Below, piece after piece: positions 43,767-51,527 of a stretch of 64,000 nt of DNA. The position numbers and the translations under genes were made by a program. Position 1 is the first letter of the stretch. Each line of letters opens with the position of its first letter. Location: positions 1 through 64,000 of the forward strand of contig CASFWW010000002.1 in NCBI GenBank assembly GCA_949298505.1. The letters are read 5' to 3'. The notes beneath the pieces are model-generated. The model was given only the letters and a program-made list of their open reading frames with translations, had not been told where the DNA came from and made no database searches. The DNA is from Ornithoclostridium sp949298505 (GTDB lineage: Bacteria > Bacillota > Clostridia > Christensenellales > UBA3700).

Positions 43767-45629
43767 ATGGCTAAAAAAGCTCAGACAAAGAAAGCCGTTG
43801 CGGCAGAAGAAAAAGTTGTTCCGGCAGTTTCCGAAGCAAAAGAAAAGGTTGAAGAAAAACCGGCTGCAAAAAAGGCGGAAAATGTTGTCAAAAAGTCAGA
43901 AGCCGTTGCGGTAAAGGCGGAAGAAAAAACAGAAAACGCAGTTGCCAAAGCTGAGGAAAAGGTTGCTGAAACCGTAAAGAAGGCTGATGAAAAACCCGCT
44001 CCGGCTGCCGGCAAAGCCGCAGGAAAGAAGACTAAAGCGGCGAAGAAACCTGCAAAAGAAAGCAATGCCGACGAGGCAAAAAAAGAGGAGACCCCGACTG
44101 AAAAGGCGGCTCAACCCAAAGCCGCGGAAAAGGCGGCAGAAAAAGACAAGACTGCCGAAGTAAAGACTGAAAAAGCAGAGGCGAAACCCGCAGATAAACA
44201 GTACAAGAAAAAGATACTGTTCGTTGCGGCAGAGGCTTTGCCGTACGTCAAGACGGGCGGTCTCGGAGACGTTGCCGCGGCGCTCCCGAAAGCGCTGGTA
44301 AAAGAAGGATACGACGTAAGAGTCGTTCTTCCGCTTTACTTCAACATCCCCGACAAGTTCAGGACGACGATGCAGTACCTCGGTTGCTGTTATGTTTCGC
44401 TTGCGTGGAGATATCAGTATTGCGGCGTATTCACGCAGAAATACGACGGCGTGACCTATTACTTCCTCGACAACGAATATTACTTCAAGAGAAACGGGCT
44501 TTACGGTCATTACGACGACGCTGAGAGGTTCGCGTTCTTCTCCAAGGCGGCGCTCGAAGCGCTTCCGATAATGGACTTTACGCCCGACATAATACATTGC
44601 CATGACTGGCACACGGGTCTTACTCCGGTATACCTCGACGTGTATTACCGCAACGTTCCTTATTGCAAGAACGCGCGTACCGTATTCACGATACACAACA
44701 TCCAGTTCCAGGGCAAGTACGGCAACGAGATATGCGACGACATCCTGGGACTTCCCGCTGACAAGAAATCGCTTGTGCAGTATCAGAACTGCGTCAACTT
44801 CATGAAGGGCGCGATCGAGTGCTCCAACAAGGTCACCACCGTGTCGCCCACGTATGCCGGCGAGATACTCAACAGCTATTACAGTTTCGGTCTGCAGGAT
44901 ATTCTCGGCGCCAGAAAGTATAAACTCTCAGGCATCATCAACGGCATAGACGTTGACACCAACAATCCCGCGACCGACAAGGCGCTTTTCAAGAATTACG
45001 ACAAGGACACCGTCGCGGACAAGGCGGCGAACAAGAAAGGGCTTCAGCAGATGCTCAATCTCGATCAGAACCCCAACGTGCCAATTATCGGTATGGTCAC
45101 CCGTCTTACCGAGCAGAAGGGCATGGAGCTCATTGCGAACGTTTTTGAAGAAATTCTTTCCAAGGGCGTTCAGATGGTCGTGCTCGGCAGCGGAGACTGG
45201 AAGTATGAGTCCTTGCTCAAGGATATGCAGAAACGCTTCCCGGACAAACTGCGCGCGGTGCTCGGGTTCTCGGGCGATCTCGCGAGCAAGATCTATGCGG
45301 GCGCGGATATATTCCTGATGCCCAGCAAGTTCGAGCCGTGCGGTCTCAGCCAGATGATCTCCATGAGATACGGCACGATCCCGATCGTAAGAGAGACGGG
45401 CGGTCTCAAAGACACGGTTGTGCCTTACAACGGAGCGACCCGTCAGGGTACCGGTTTCACCTTCTATTCGTACAACGCTCACGATATGCTTTATGCGATC
45501 GAAAGAGCTGTGGGACTCTATTACGATTACAAGGAAGACTGGAAGCAACTGGTTCAGAACGCGATGAGTCAGGATTTCTCCTGGAACAACATCTGCAAAC
45601 AGTATATTGCTTTGTACGAAAATCTGTAA
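43767..45629 (+). CDS. glgA: Glycogen synthase with an Ala/Lys/Glu-rich N-terminal extension
   Basis: It adds glucose from ADP-glucose to the growing alpha-1,4 chain. Residues about 146-620 are a standard GT5 synthase: KILFVAAEALPYVKTGGLGDV with the KTGGL ADP-glucose motif, CHDWHTGLTPVYL, TVFTIHNIQFQG, IINGIDVDTNNP and the C-terminal PSKFEPCGLSQM and ETGGLKDTV. The first 145 residues are highly unusual for GlgA: low-complexity Ala/Lys/Glu with repeated AEEK, KAEEK and AEKAAEK, no signal peptide, similar in look to histone H1 or TolA tails. The ATG at 43767 has an AGGAG site, and no internal start with a good ribosome site was seen just before the GT5 domain, so the tail is probably translated. 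Its role (glycogen or nucleoid binding, multimerisation) is unknown. Confidence 0.95.
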   Translation: MAKKAQTKKAVAAEEKVVPAVSEAKEKVEEKPAAKKAENVVKKSEAVAVKAEEKTENAVAKAEEKVAETVKKADEKPAPAAGKAAGKKTKAAKKPAKESNADEAKKEETPTEKAAQPKAAEKAAEKDKTAEVKTEKAEAKPADKQYKKKILFVAAEALPYVKTGGLGDVAAALPKALVKEGYDVRVVLPLYFNIPDKFRTTMQYLGCCYVSLAWRYQYCGVFTQKYDGVTYYFLDNEYYFKRNGLYGHYDDAERFAFFSKAALEALPIMDFTPDIIHCHDWHTGLTPVYLDVYYRNVPYCKNARTVFTIHNIQFQGKYGNEICDDILGLPADKKSLVQYQNCVNFMKGAIECSNKVTTVSPTYAGEILNSYYSFGLQDILGARKYKLSGIINGIDVDTNNPATDKALFKNYDKDTVADKAANKKGLQQMLNLDQNPNVPIIGMVTRLTEQKGMELIANVFEEILSKGVQMVVLGSGDWKYESLLKDMQKRFPDKLRAVLGFSGDLASKIYAGADIFLMPSKFEPCGLSQMISMRYGTIPIVRETGGLKDTVVPYNGATRQGTGFTFYSYNAHDMLYAIERAVGLYYDYKEDWKQLVQNAMSQDFSWNNICKQYIALYENL

Positions 45630-45678
45630 AAGTAGCTTAATAAAGTATCATTTGCTATACAAAAGGCAAAATTTAGTT

Positions 45679-45744
45679 TATAATACAATTATTGTGCGAT
45701 AAATAAAGGCTTGTCTTGGAAGGCAAGCCTTTACAAAGTTTTTT
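45679..45744 (+). promoter_or_regulatory. glgP leader with a promoter-like -10 and a hairpin
   Basis: TATAAT at 45679-45684 (no good -35) is followed by a 9-bp stem AAAGGCTTG/CAAGCCTTT (45705-45713 and 45724-45732) and, six bases later, six T at 45739-45744, directly ahead of the glgP ribosome site. It may be a glgA terminator, a glgP attenuator, or both. Confidence 0.5.
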
Positions 45745-45756
45745 AACGGAGAATAT

Positions 45757-48201
45757 ATGGAACAAAAACTTAATACAAAGAAAATCGAAGAGATTCTGGA
45801 AATGAAATCTCAGACCTATTTCGGCAAACCGCTCGCAGACGCAAGTCCTGCGCAGGCTTACCGTGCAGTATGTATGGCGGTAAGAGACATATTGACCGAA
45901 AAAAGACTTGACTTTAAAAGAAGAAGAAAAGAGCAGAAGACCAAGCAGGTTTACTATATGTCCATGGAATTTTTGCTCGGCAGGTCTTTGAAAAACCACC
46001 TGTTCAACCTCGGAATGACCGACGTCTTTGCAAAAGCCGTCGAGCATTACGGTTTCAACCTCAACGACCTTTATGCCATTGAGCCGGACGCGGGTCTCGG
46101 CAACGGCGGTCTCGGCAGACTTGCCGCGGCGTATATGGAGTCTCTGACCAACCTGAATTACGTTGCCAGCGGCTTCTCGATCAGGTACGATTACGGCATC
46201 TTCAAGCAGAAGATCTCTGACGGCTGGCAGCTCGAAATGCCGGACGAGTGGCTCAACGAAGGAGACGTATGGCTTTCTCCCAGAGTTGAAGACACTTTTG
46301 AGGTCAGATTCGGCGGCTCCGTCAGCCAGCGCTGGGAAAACGGCAGACTTTACATCGATTATCACGATTGCGACACCATTCAGGCGGTGCCGTACGATAT
46401 GAATATAAGCGGTTACAACGTTGACGCGGTCAACAAACTCCGTCTGTGGACGGCAAAAGCTCCCGTCGATTTCGACATGCAGCTTTTCGCTCAGGGCGAA
46501 TACGTCAAGTCCCTTGAAAACAAGGCGCTTGCGGAGAGCATCACCAAGGTGCTTTATCCTGCCGACCACCACACTGAAGGAAAGATGCTCAGACTCAAAC
46601 AGCAATATTTCTTCGTTTCCGCATCGATACAATCGATATTCAAGACGCATCTGAGAGACTACGGCACGCTCGATTCTCTCCCCGACAAAGTTGCGATCCA
46701 CATCAACGATACGCACCCGACCCTTTGCATACCCGAACTTATGAGACTTCTTCTCGACGAGTACGGATACAGCTGGGAAAAGGCGTGGGACATCGTGACG
46801 AGGACGATTTCGTATACCAATCACACCGTCATGGCAGAAGCGCTCGAAAAATGGCCGGAGAACCTGTTCAGGCAGCTCCTGCCGCGTATATATCAGATCA
46901 TCGGCGAGATCAACCAGAGATTCTGCAACAAGCTGTGGGAGTTCTATCCCAACGACTGGAACAAGGTCGCTTACAACGCGATTCTCTCTCACAATCAGAT
47001 CAAGATGGCGAACCTCTGCCTTGCCGCGTCGCATACGGTCAACGGCGTTTCAGAACTCCACAGCGAGATCCTGAAGAACGACGTATTCAACGATTATTAC
47101 AAGATGAATCCGACCGTTTTCACCAACGTCACCAACGGCATCACTTACCGCAGATGGCTGTGCCAGGCAAACCCCAGACTTTCGTCTTTCATCACTGAAC
47201 TTATCGGCGATTCTTTCCTCAAGGACGCAGACGAGCTCAAGAAACTCGAACAGTTCAAGGGCAAAAGAGACGTGCTGGACAGGTGGCTTGAAATAAAGCG
47301 TGAGAACAAGGTGGATTTCTCCAATTACGTCAAAGAGACGACGGGAGTGTCCATTGATCCGGATTCGATCTTCGACGTCCAGGTCAAGCGTCTGCACGAG
47401 TACAAGAGGCAGCTCCTCAACGCGTTGCACATTCTCGACCTTTACTACAAGATCAAGAGCAACCCCGGCATTCAGATGAACCCGAGAACGTTTATCTTCG
47501 GTGCAAAGGCGGCGTCCAGTTACTATATGGCAAAACAGATAATACGTCTCATCTATTCGCTCGGCACTCTGATAAACAACGATCCCGAGGTCAACGACAA
47601 GATAAAGGTGATATTCCTTGAAAATTACCGCGTGACTCTCGCAGAAAAGATCATGCCCGCTTCCGACGTTTCGGAGCAGATATCTATCGCAGGCAAGGAG
47701 GCTTCGGGTACCGGCAACATGAAGTTCATGATCAACGGCGCGGTCACGATAGGCACGATGGACGGCGCAAATATCGAGATACACGAGAGAGTGGGAGACG
47801 AGAACATCTTCATCTTCGGACTTCTCGCCAGCGAGATTGAAGAACTTTGCAGAAACGGTTATGAGCCGACCAGATATTACAACAACAACGCGCGTATCAA
47901 GGCGGTCATCGACGGTCTCAGACACGGCATTGCCGGCGTGAATTTCGGTGAGATTGCCGATAGTCTGACGGTGGGCGGCGGCGGAAACGCAGATCACTAT
48001 AAAGTGCTTGCCGACTTCCAGTCTTACTGCGACGCGCACGACAGGCTTGACAGGGCTTACAGCGACAGGGAGAGATGGGGCAGGATGTCTCTTATGAACA
48101 CCGCAAACGCAGGATTCTTCTCCTCGGACAGAAGCGTTAAGGAATACGCGACAAGGATCTGGAACCTCAAACCGGTAAAGGAAAGCAAAAGCGTTAAATA
48201 A
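45757..48201 (+). CDS. glgP: Glycogen/maltodextrin phosphorylase
   Basis: It releases glucose 1-phosphate from glycogen ends with phosphate and pyridoxal phosphate. The 814-aa protein has the full family pattern: QVYYMSMEFLLGRSLKNH-like N-terminus, the DAGLGNGGLGRLAAAYMES glycine motif, IHINDTHPTLCIPELMR, FDVQVKRLHEYKRQLLN, and the PLP-binding Lys656 in EASGTGNMKFMING. No N-terminal phosphorylation or AMP site can be claimed. It begins 127 bases after glgA, behind a hairpin, and ends two bases before the amylase gene. It completes the cycle with GlgB/C/D/A by mobilising stored glucose. Confidence 0.97.
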   Translation: MEQKLNTKKIEEILEMKSQTYFGKPLADASPAQAYRAVCMAVRDILTEKRLDFKRRRKEQKTKQVYYMSMEFLLGRSLKNHLFNLGMTDVFAKAVEHYGFNLNDLYAIEPDAGLGNGGLGRLAAAYMESLTNLNYVASGFSIRYDYGIFKQKISDGWQLEMPDEWLNEGDVWLSPRVEDTFEVRFGGSVSQRWENGRLYIDYHDCDTIQAVPYDMNISGYNVDAVNKLRLWTAKAPVDFDMQLFAQGEYVKSLENKALAESITKVLYPADHHTEGKMLRLKQQYFFVSASIQSIFKTHLRDYGTLDSLPDKVAIHINDTHPTLCIPELMRLLLDEYGYSWEKAWDIVTRTISYTNHTVMAEALEKWPENLFRQLLPRIYQIIGEINQRFCNKLWEFYPNDWNKVAYNAILSHNQIKMANLCLAASHTVNGVSELHSEILKNDVFNDYYKMNPTVFTNVTNGITYRRWLCQANPRLSSFITELIGDSFLKDADELKKLEQFKGKRDVLDRWLEIKRENKVDFSNYVKETTGVSIDPDSIFDVQVKRLHEYKRQLLNALHILDLYYKIKSNPGIQMNPRTFIFGAKAASSYYMAKQIIRLIYSLGTLINNDPEVNDKIKVIFLENYRVTLAEKIMPASDVSEQISIAGKEASGTGNMKFMINGAVTIGTMDGANIEIHERVGDENIFIFGLLASEIEELCRNGYEPTRYYNNNARIKAVIDGLRHGIAGVNFGEIADSLTVGGGGNADHYKVLADFQSYCDAHDRLDRAYSDRERWGRMSLMNTANAGFFSSDRSVKEYATRIWNLKPVKESKSVK

Positions 48202-48203
48202 TA

Positions 48204-50033
48204 ATGCAATTTCGTTTTGACAGCCGCTCGAAGGACTGCAAACGCCCTTTCGGCGCAGTCAAGGAAGGCTCCAAATTAGATTTTACGGCATACGCGCAGG
48301 ACGGCGTTTTCATAAACTGCGTCGTCCTTGCGTTGACCGACGACGCCACGGGATGCGTGACCCGTTATCAGCTTGAGTACAAAGGCAAGACTGAGGACGG
48401 GACAAACAGCGTTTTCGGCGTCAGGATCACGGCTCCCAAGGCGGGGCTTTATTGGTATAAATTTGAAATATTCAGCGAAGAGGGAATGACCGAATATGTC
48501 AATCCCCGCACAAAAGGTAGCTTTCAGCTCACGGTTTTTTCAAGCGATTACGAAACTCCAATGCGCTTTAAAGGCGGAGTGATATATCACATTTTCGTCG
48601 ACAGGTTCTGCAAGGGCAACGACAAGGGCGTGGATACGTCCACTCATTCCGTTTACAAGAACTGGAACGATCCTCTCACGCTCAGAGATGCTGACGGCGT
48701 ATACCGCGCCAACGATTTTTACGGCGGAAATTTTCAGGGCATAATAGACAAGCTGGATTATCTTAAAAGCCTCGGGGTGACGTTGATATATCTTTCTCCG
48801 ATCTTCAGGTCTTCGTCAAATCACCGTTACGACACGGGCGATTATATGGTCCTTGACCCACTTCTCGGCAATGAAGAAAAGTTCAGGGAGCTGATAGAAA
48901 AGGCGAAACGCAAAGGCATTTACATAATGCTCGACGGCGTTTTCAACCATACCGGAGCGGACAGCAGATATTTCAACAAGTTCGGCTCGTACGACAGCCT
49001 GGGCGCATATCAGTCAAAACAGTCCCCGTATTACCGTTGGTACGATTTCGTCAGATACCCGGACGAGTACCGTTGCTGGTGGGGAGTGACCGTATGCCCG
49101 ACGGTGAACAAAAAGGCGGAAGGTTACCGCAAGCTGATATTCGGGAAAGACGGCGTGATAGACAAATGGTCGAGACTGGGCGTGAGCGCATGGAGACTTG
49201 ACGTTGTGGACGAACTTCCTGAAGAATTTGTCGAGCAGATCCGCATTGCCGTCAAATCCGTCAGCGAAAGAAAACTGCTGATAGGAGAGGTATGGGAGGA
49301 CGCTTCAAACAAGATCAGTTATTCCAGGCGCAGACATTATCTGCTGGGCAAAGAACTCGACGGCGTGATGAACTATCCGTTCAAGGATGCGATCATAAAC
49401 CTTGCGAGAGGCGGCAGACCGCGCGCTTTTGTTGAAGCGGTGATGACGATAATAGAAAATTATCCCAAGAAGTCTCTCGACTGCACGATGACGTTGGTGG
49501 GATCTCACGATACGGTCAGAGTGCTGAACAGGCTCAGCGACTACAACGTGAACGGCATGGACAAGTTCGCAAAAGCCGAAGTTGTGCTTGAAGGAGAGAT
49601 CCTGGCGACGGCAAAGGCAAGATTGAAGCTGGCGTCCACGCTTCAGTTCTTCCTGCCGGGAATACCTTCGATATATTACGGCGACGAATCGGGAATGCAG
49701 GGTTATGAAGATCCTCTTTGCCGCAAACCTATGAACTGGAACAACCAGGATACGGAGATACTCGGACACTACAAGAAACTCGGCGAGCTGCGCAAGAAAT
49801 TCAGAAGCCAGGTGACGGGAAGTACCAGACTTTACGAATCGGGCGGTATAGTATATCTTGAGCGTCGCGCAAAAGAGAAAAAAGTCGTCGTTGCGGTAAA
49901 TACCGCCGGCGCCGCAAAAGCGCTCAGCCTTAAGGCGGACGTAAAGGATCTGTTGACCGGGAATACCGTCGCGCAGGGTTCCAAACTCGCGAATAACGGC
50001 GTGATCGTTTTTGAAAGCCCGGTGAACGCGTGA
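48204..50033 (+). CDS. GH13 alpha-amylase/neopullulanase-like enzyme, cytosolic
   Basis: This is a 609-aa glycoside hydrolase. An N-terminal beta domain of about 110 residues (a CBM34-like position) precedes the GH13 barrel. The barrel shows GVIYHIFVDRF, GGNFQGIIDKLDYLKSLG, YDTGDYMVLDPLLG, the nucleophile Asp333 in SAWRLDVVDEL, the acid Glu362 in IGEVWEDA and Asp436 in VGSHDTVRVL, so it should be active. There is no signal peptide, so it acts inside the cell, probably on maltodextrins or limit dextrins left by GlgP; no separate debranching enzyme is seen nearby, and neopullulanase-type enzymes can cut alpha-1,6 bonds (inference). It starts two bases after glgP with no clear ribosome site of its own, which points to translational coupling. 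Confidence 0.92.
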   Translation: MQFRFDSRSKDCKRPFGAVKEGSKLDFTAYAQDGVFINCVVLALTDDATGCVTRYQLEYKGKTEDGTNSVFGVRITAPKAGLYWYKFEIFSEEGMTEYVNPRTKGSFQLTVFSSDYETPMRFKGGVIYHIFVDRFCKGNDKGVDTSTHSVYKNWNDPLTLRDADGVYRANDFYGGNFQGIIDKLDYLKSLGVTLIYLSPIFRSSSNHRYDTGDYMVLDPLLGNEEKFRELIEKAKRKGIYIMLDGVFNHTGADSRYFNKFGSYDSLGAYQSKQSPYYRWYDFVRYPDEYRCWWGVTVCPTVNKKAEGYRKLIFGKDGVIDKWSRLGVSAWRLDVVDELPEEFVEQIRIAVKSVSERKLLIGEVWEDASNKISYSRRRHYLLGKELDGVMNYPFKDAIINLARGGRPRAFVEAVMTIIENYPKKSLDCTMTLVGSHDTVRVLNRLSDYNVNGMDKFAKAEVVLEGEILATAKARLKLASTLQFFLPGIPSIYYGDESGMQGYEDPLCRKPMNWNNQDTEILGHYKKLGELRKKFRSQVTGSTRLYESGGIVYLERRAKEKKVVVAVNTAGAAKALSLKADVKDLLTGNTVAQGSKLANNGVIVFESPVNA

Positions 50034-50150
50034 TCTTCTCAACGGAGCAGTCTAGAAGCAGAGACTTTTTATATTGTCAGGGCTTTTAATGCTGTGGTTT
50101 CGGTAATTTGCCGCTTAAACACTGTTTGTTATATTTATCTGAAATGAAAG

Positions 50151-50185
50151 AAAACCCCCTCCGGCAATGCCGTGAGAGGGTTTTT
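50151..50185. terminator. Bidirectional terminator between amylase and rubrerythrin genes
   Basis: AACCC-CTC (with one bulged base) and GAGGGTT flank an inner CGGC/GCCG stem; A- and T-tracts on either side allow use from both converging genes. Confidence 0.75.
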
Positions 50186-50210
50186 GCAATATAAAGATAG
50201 TTGTGTTATC

Positions 50211-50753
50211 TTACTTGAAGAAACGATCGTAAAGACCCTTGAAGCCGCAACCGTGTCTTGCTTCGTCCTTAGCCATTTCGTGAACGGTGTCGTGTACCGC
50301 GTCGTAGCCGAGTTCTTTAGCGCGTTTAGCAAGCTTCATCTTGCCGCTGCAAGCGCCGTTTTCAGCTTCCATGCGCATTTTGACGTTCTTCTTGGTGTCG
50401 TTTGTCAGAACTTCGCCGAGGAGTTCAGCAAACTTAGCCGCATGTTCAGCTTCTTCAAAAGCGTATCTCTTGTAAGCTTCAGCGATCTCGGGATAGCCTT
50501 CTCTTTCTGCCTGTCTGCTCATTGCGAGGTACATGCCCACTTCCGCACATTCGCCGTTGAAGTTCTCTCTGAGACCCTGAACGACTTCTTCGTCGAGACC
50601 CTGAGCGACGCCGACTCTGTGCTCGTCAGCCCAGACCATCTCTTCAGCCATCTTGTCGAATTTGCTTGCGGGAGCGCCGCAAACGGGGCACTTTTCGGGA
50701 GCGCTGTCGCCCTCGTGAACGTAACCGCATATCGTGCATACAAACTTTGCCAT
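50211..50753 (-). CDS. Reverse rubrerythrin (NADH peroxidase type)
   Basis: This is a 180-aa non-haem iron protein. The rubredoxin-like Fe(Cys)4 site is at the N-terminus (Cys6, Cys9, Cys22 and Cys25 in FVCTICGY and KCPVCGAP), followed by a four-helix di-iron domain with NGECAEVGMYL, AFEEAEHAAKF and AKDEARHG. This order is reversed relative to classical rubrerythrin and is typical of clostridial revRbr, which removes peroxide (and oxygen) with electrons passed by rubredoxin partners. A strong GGAGG site precedes ATG 50753. It lies 50 bases after perR on the same strand and is probably in one peroxide-responsive unit with it. Confidence 0.95.
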   Translation of the reverse strand: MAKFVCTICGYVHEGDSAPEKCPVCGAPASKFDKMAEEMVWADEHRVGVAQGLDEEVVQGLRENFNGECAEVGMYLAMSRQAEREGYPEIAEAYKRYAFEEAEHAAKFAELLGEVLTNDTKKNVKMRMEAENGACSGKMKLAKRAKELGYDAVHDTVHEMAKDEARHGCGFKGLYDRFFK

Positions 50754-50803
50754 AATTATAATCCTCCGATTTTATTGATTGTATTGTTTTTTATTTTTTA
50801 TTA

Positions 50804-51184
50804 TTACCCTTGTTTTGCTTTACATTCCCCGCACACTCTGAAAAAGGTGAGGGAGAAACCTTCGCTGTTGTTGTTTTTGCACTCGTTGAGAAGCGCTTCG
50901 TTGAGAGAGGGGGAGACGTGCTCGTCCCAGACCCTGCCGCATACCGGGCAGGCGCCGTGGCAATGAAGCGAAACGTCTGCGTCGTATCTGTACCTGTCCT
51001 GACCCACGGGGACCTTTATCGCTTTGCCGGACGCGACGAGCTGATCGAGATTGCGGTAGACGGTCGCCAGCCCGATATCGGGAATGATCTTTTTACATTC
51101 TCCGAATATCCAGTCCGCGCTCGGGTGATCCTTGGTGGATCTCAGCACGCTGTATACCGCCTCGCGTTGCCTTGAATAGTTCAT
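50804..51184 (-). CDS. perR: Fur-family repressor, PerR type
   Basis: This is a 126-aa winged-helix metalloregulator. The DNA-binding part contains HPSADWIFGEC and LATVYRNLDQL. The dimer zinc site is CPVCG and CGEC. Residues expected at the PerR regulatory iron site are present: His20 in DHPSAD, Asp in YRYDAD, the HCH pair in LHCHGAC, and Asp in GRVWDEH; an Asp at the last position, rather than Glu as in Fur, favours PerR, which senses peroxide by oxidation of its His ligands. GGAGG lies before the start. A perfect consensus promoter and a 7-1-7 palindrome lie upstream, so autoregulation together with rubrerythrin is likely. Confidence 0.88.
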   Translation of the reverse strand: MNYSRQREAVYSVLRSTKDHPSADWIFGECKKIIPDIGLATVYRNLDQLVASGKAIKVPVGQDRYRYDADVSLHCHGACPVCGRVWDEHVSPSLNEALLNECKNNNSEGFSLTFFRVCGECKAKQG

Positions 51185-51207
51185 CGCTTTTCTTGCCTCC
51201 TGAGCCT

Positions 51208-51236
51208 ATTATATAGCATGAAAAAACGCATGTCAA
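51208..51236 (-). promoter_or_regulatory. Consensus promoter of perR-rubrerythrin
   Basis: Minus strand TTGACA (51236-51231), 17-base spacer, TATAAT (51213-51208): full consensus in both boxes. Confidence 0.9.
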
Positions 51237-51242
51237 GCAAAA

Positions 51243-51257
51243 TGAGAATAATTCTCA
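51243..51257 (-). promoter_or_regulatory. Fur/PerR box
   Basis: TGAGAAT-A-ATTCTCA is a perfect 7-1-7 palindrome, the general layout of Fur and PerR operators. It starts seven bases upstream of the perR -35 box, where a bound dimer would contact or block polymerase. Confidence 0.85.
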
Positions 51258-51338
51258 ATTTTTTTAAAAAGCTTTTTCGATAAAAAATACGGTGGGAACG
51301 GCAAGTAAATCCTCTGTGCAGATGCGGTGAAAAGGGCG

Positions 51339-51442
51339 AAAGACTTGTGCGTTTCAGCGATGGAGAAATACTATTCTTTTAAGCAACGGAAAAGACTTGT
51401 GCGTTTCGGCAACGGAAAAATATTATTCTTTTGGCAATGAAG
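51339..51442 (+). repeat. Two-copy 52-bp tandem repeat
   Basis: Unit 1 (51339-51390) and unit 2 (51391-51442) both begin AAAGACTTGTGCGTTTC; the first 42 positions differ at five sites. A shorter, worse match may follow (CGGCACGGAGAAAG near 51451). It lies between the perR promoter and the DUF1846 terminator. No gene was seen in 51258-51485. Confidence 0.8.
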
Positions 51443-51485
51443 AAGATGTTCGGCACGGAGAAAGAGAGAGGAAGTTTTTTTGCAT

Positions 51486-51510
51486 ACAAAAAGGCGCCCT
51501 GAGGCGCCTT
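51486..51510 (-). terminator. Terminator of the DUF1846 gene
   Basis: AAGGCGCC and GGCGCCTT (8 bp, perfect) with loop of four; on the minus strand the stem runs into a T-tract. Confidence 0.9.
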
Positions 51511-51527
51511 GAGTCCTGGCTTGTTTG

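Noticed and set aside
51339..51442. The tandem repeat as a CRISPR array
   Set aside because: Only two imperfect units with no spacers and no cas genes nearby.
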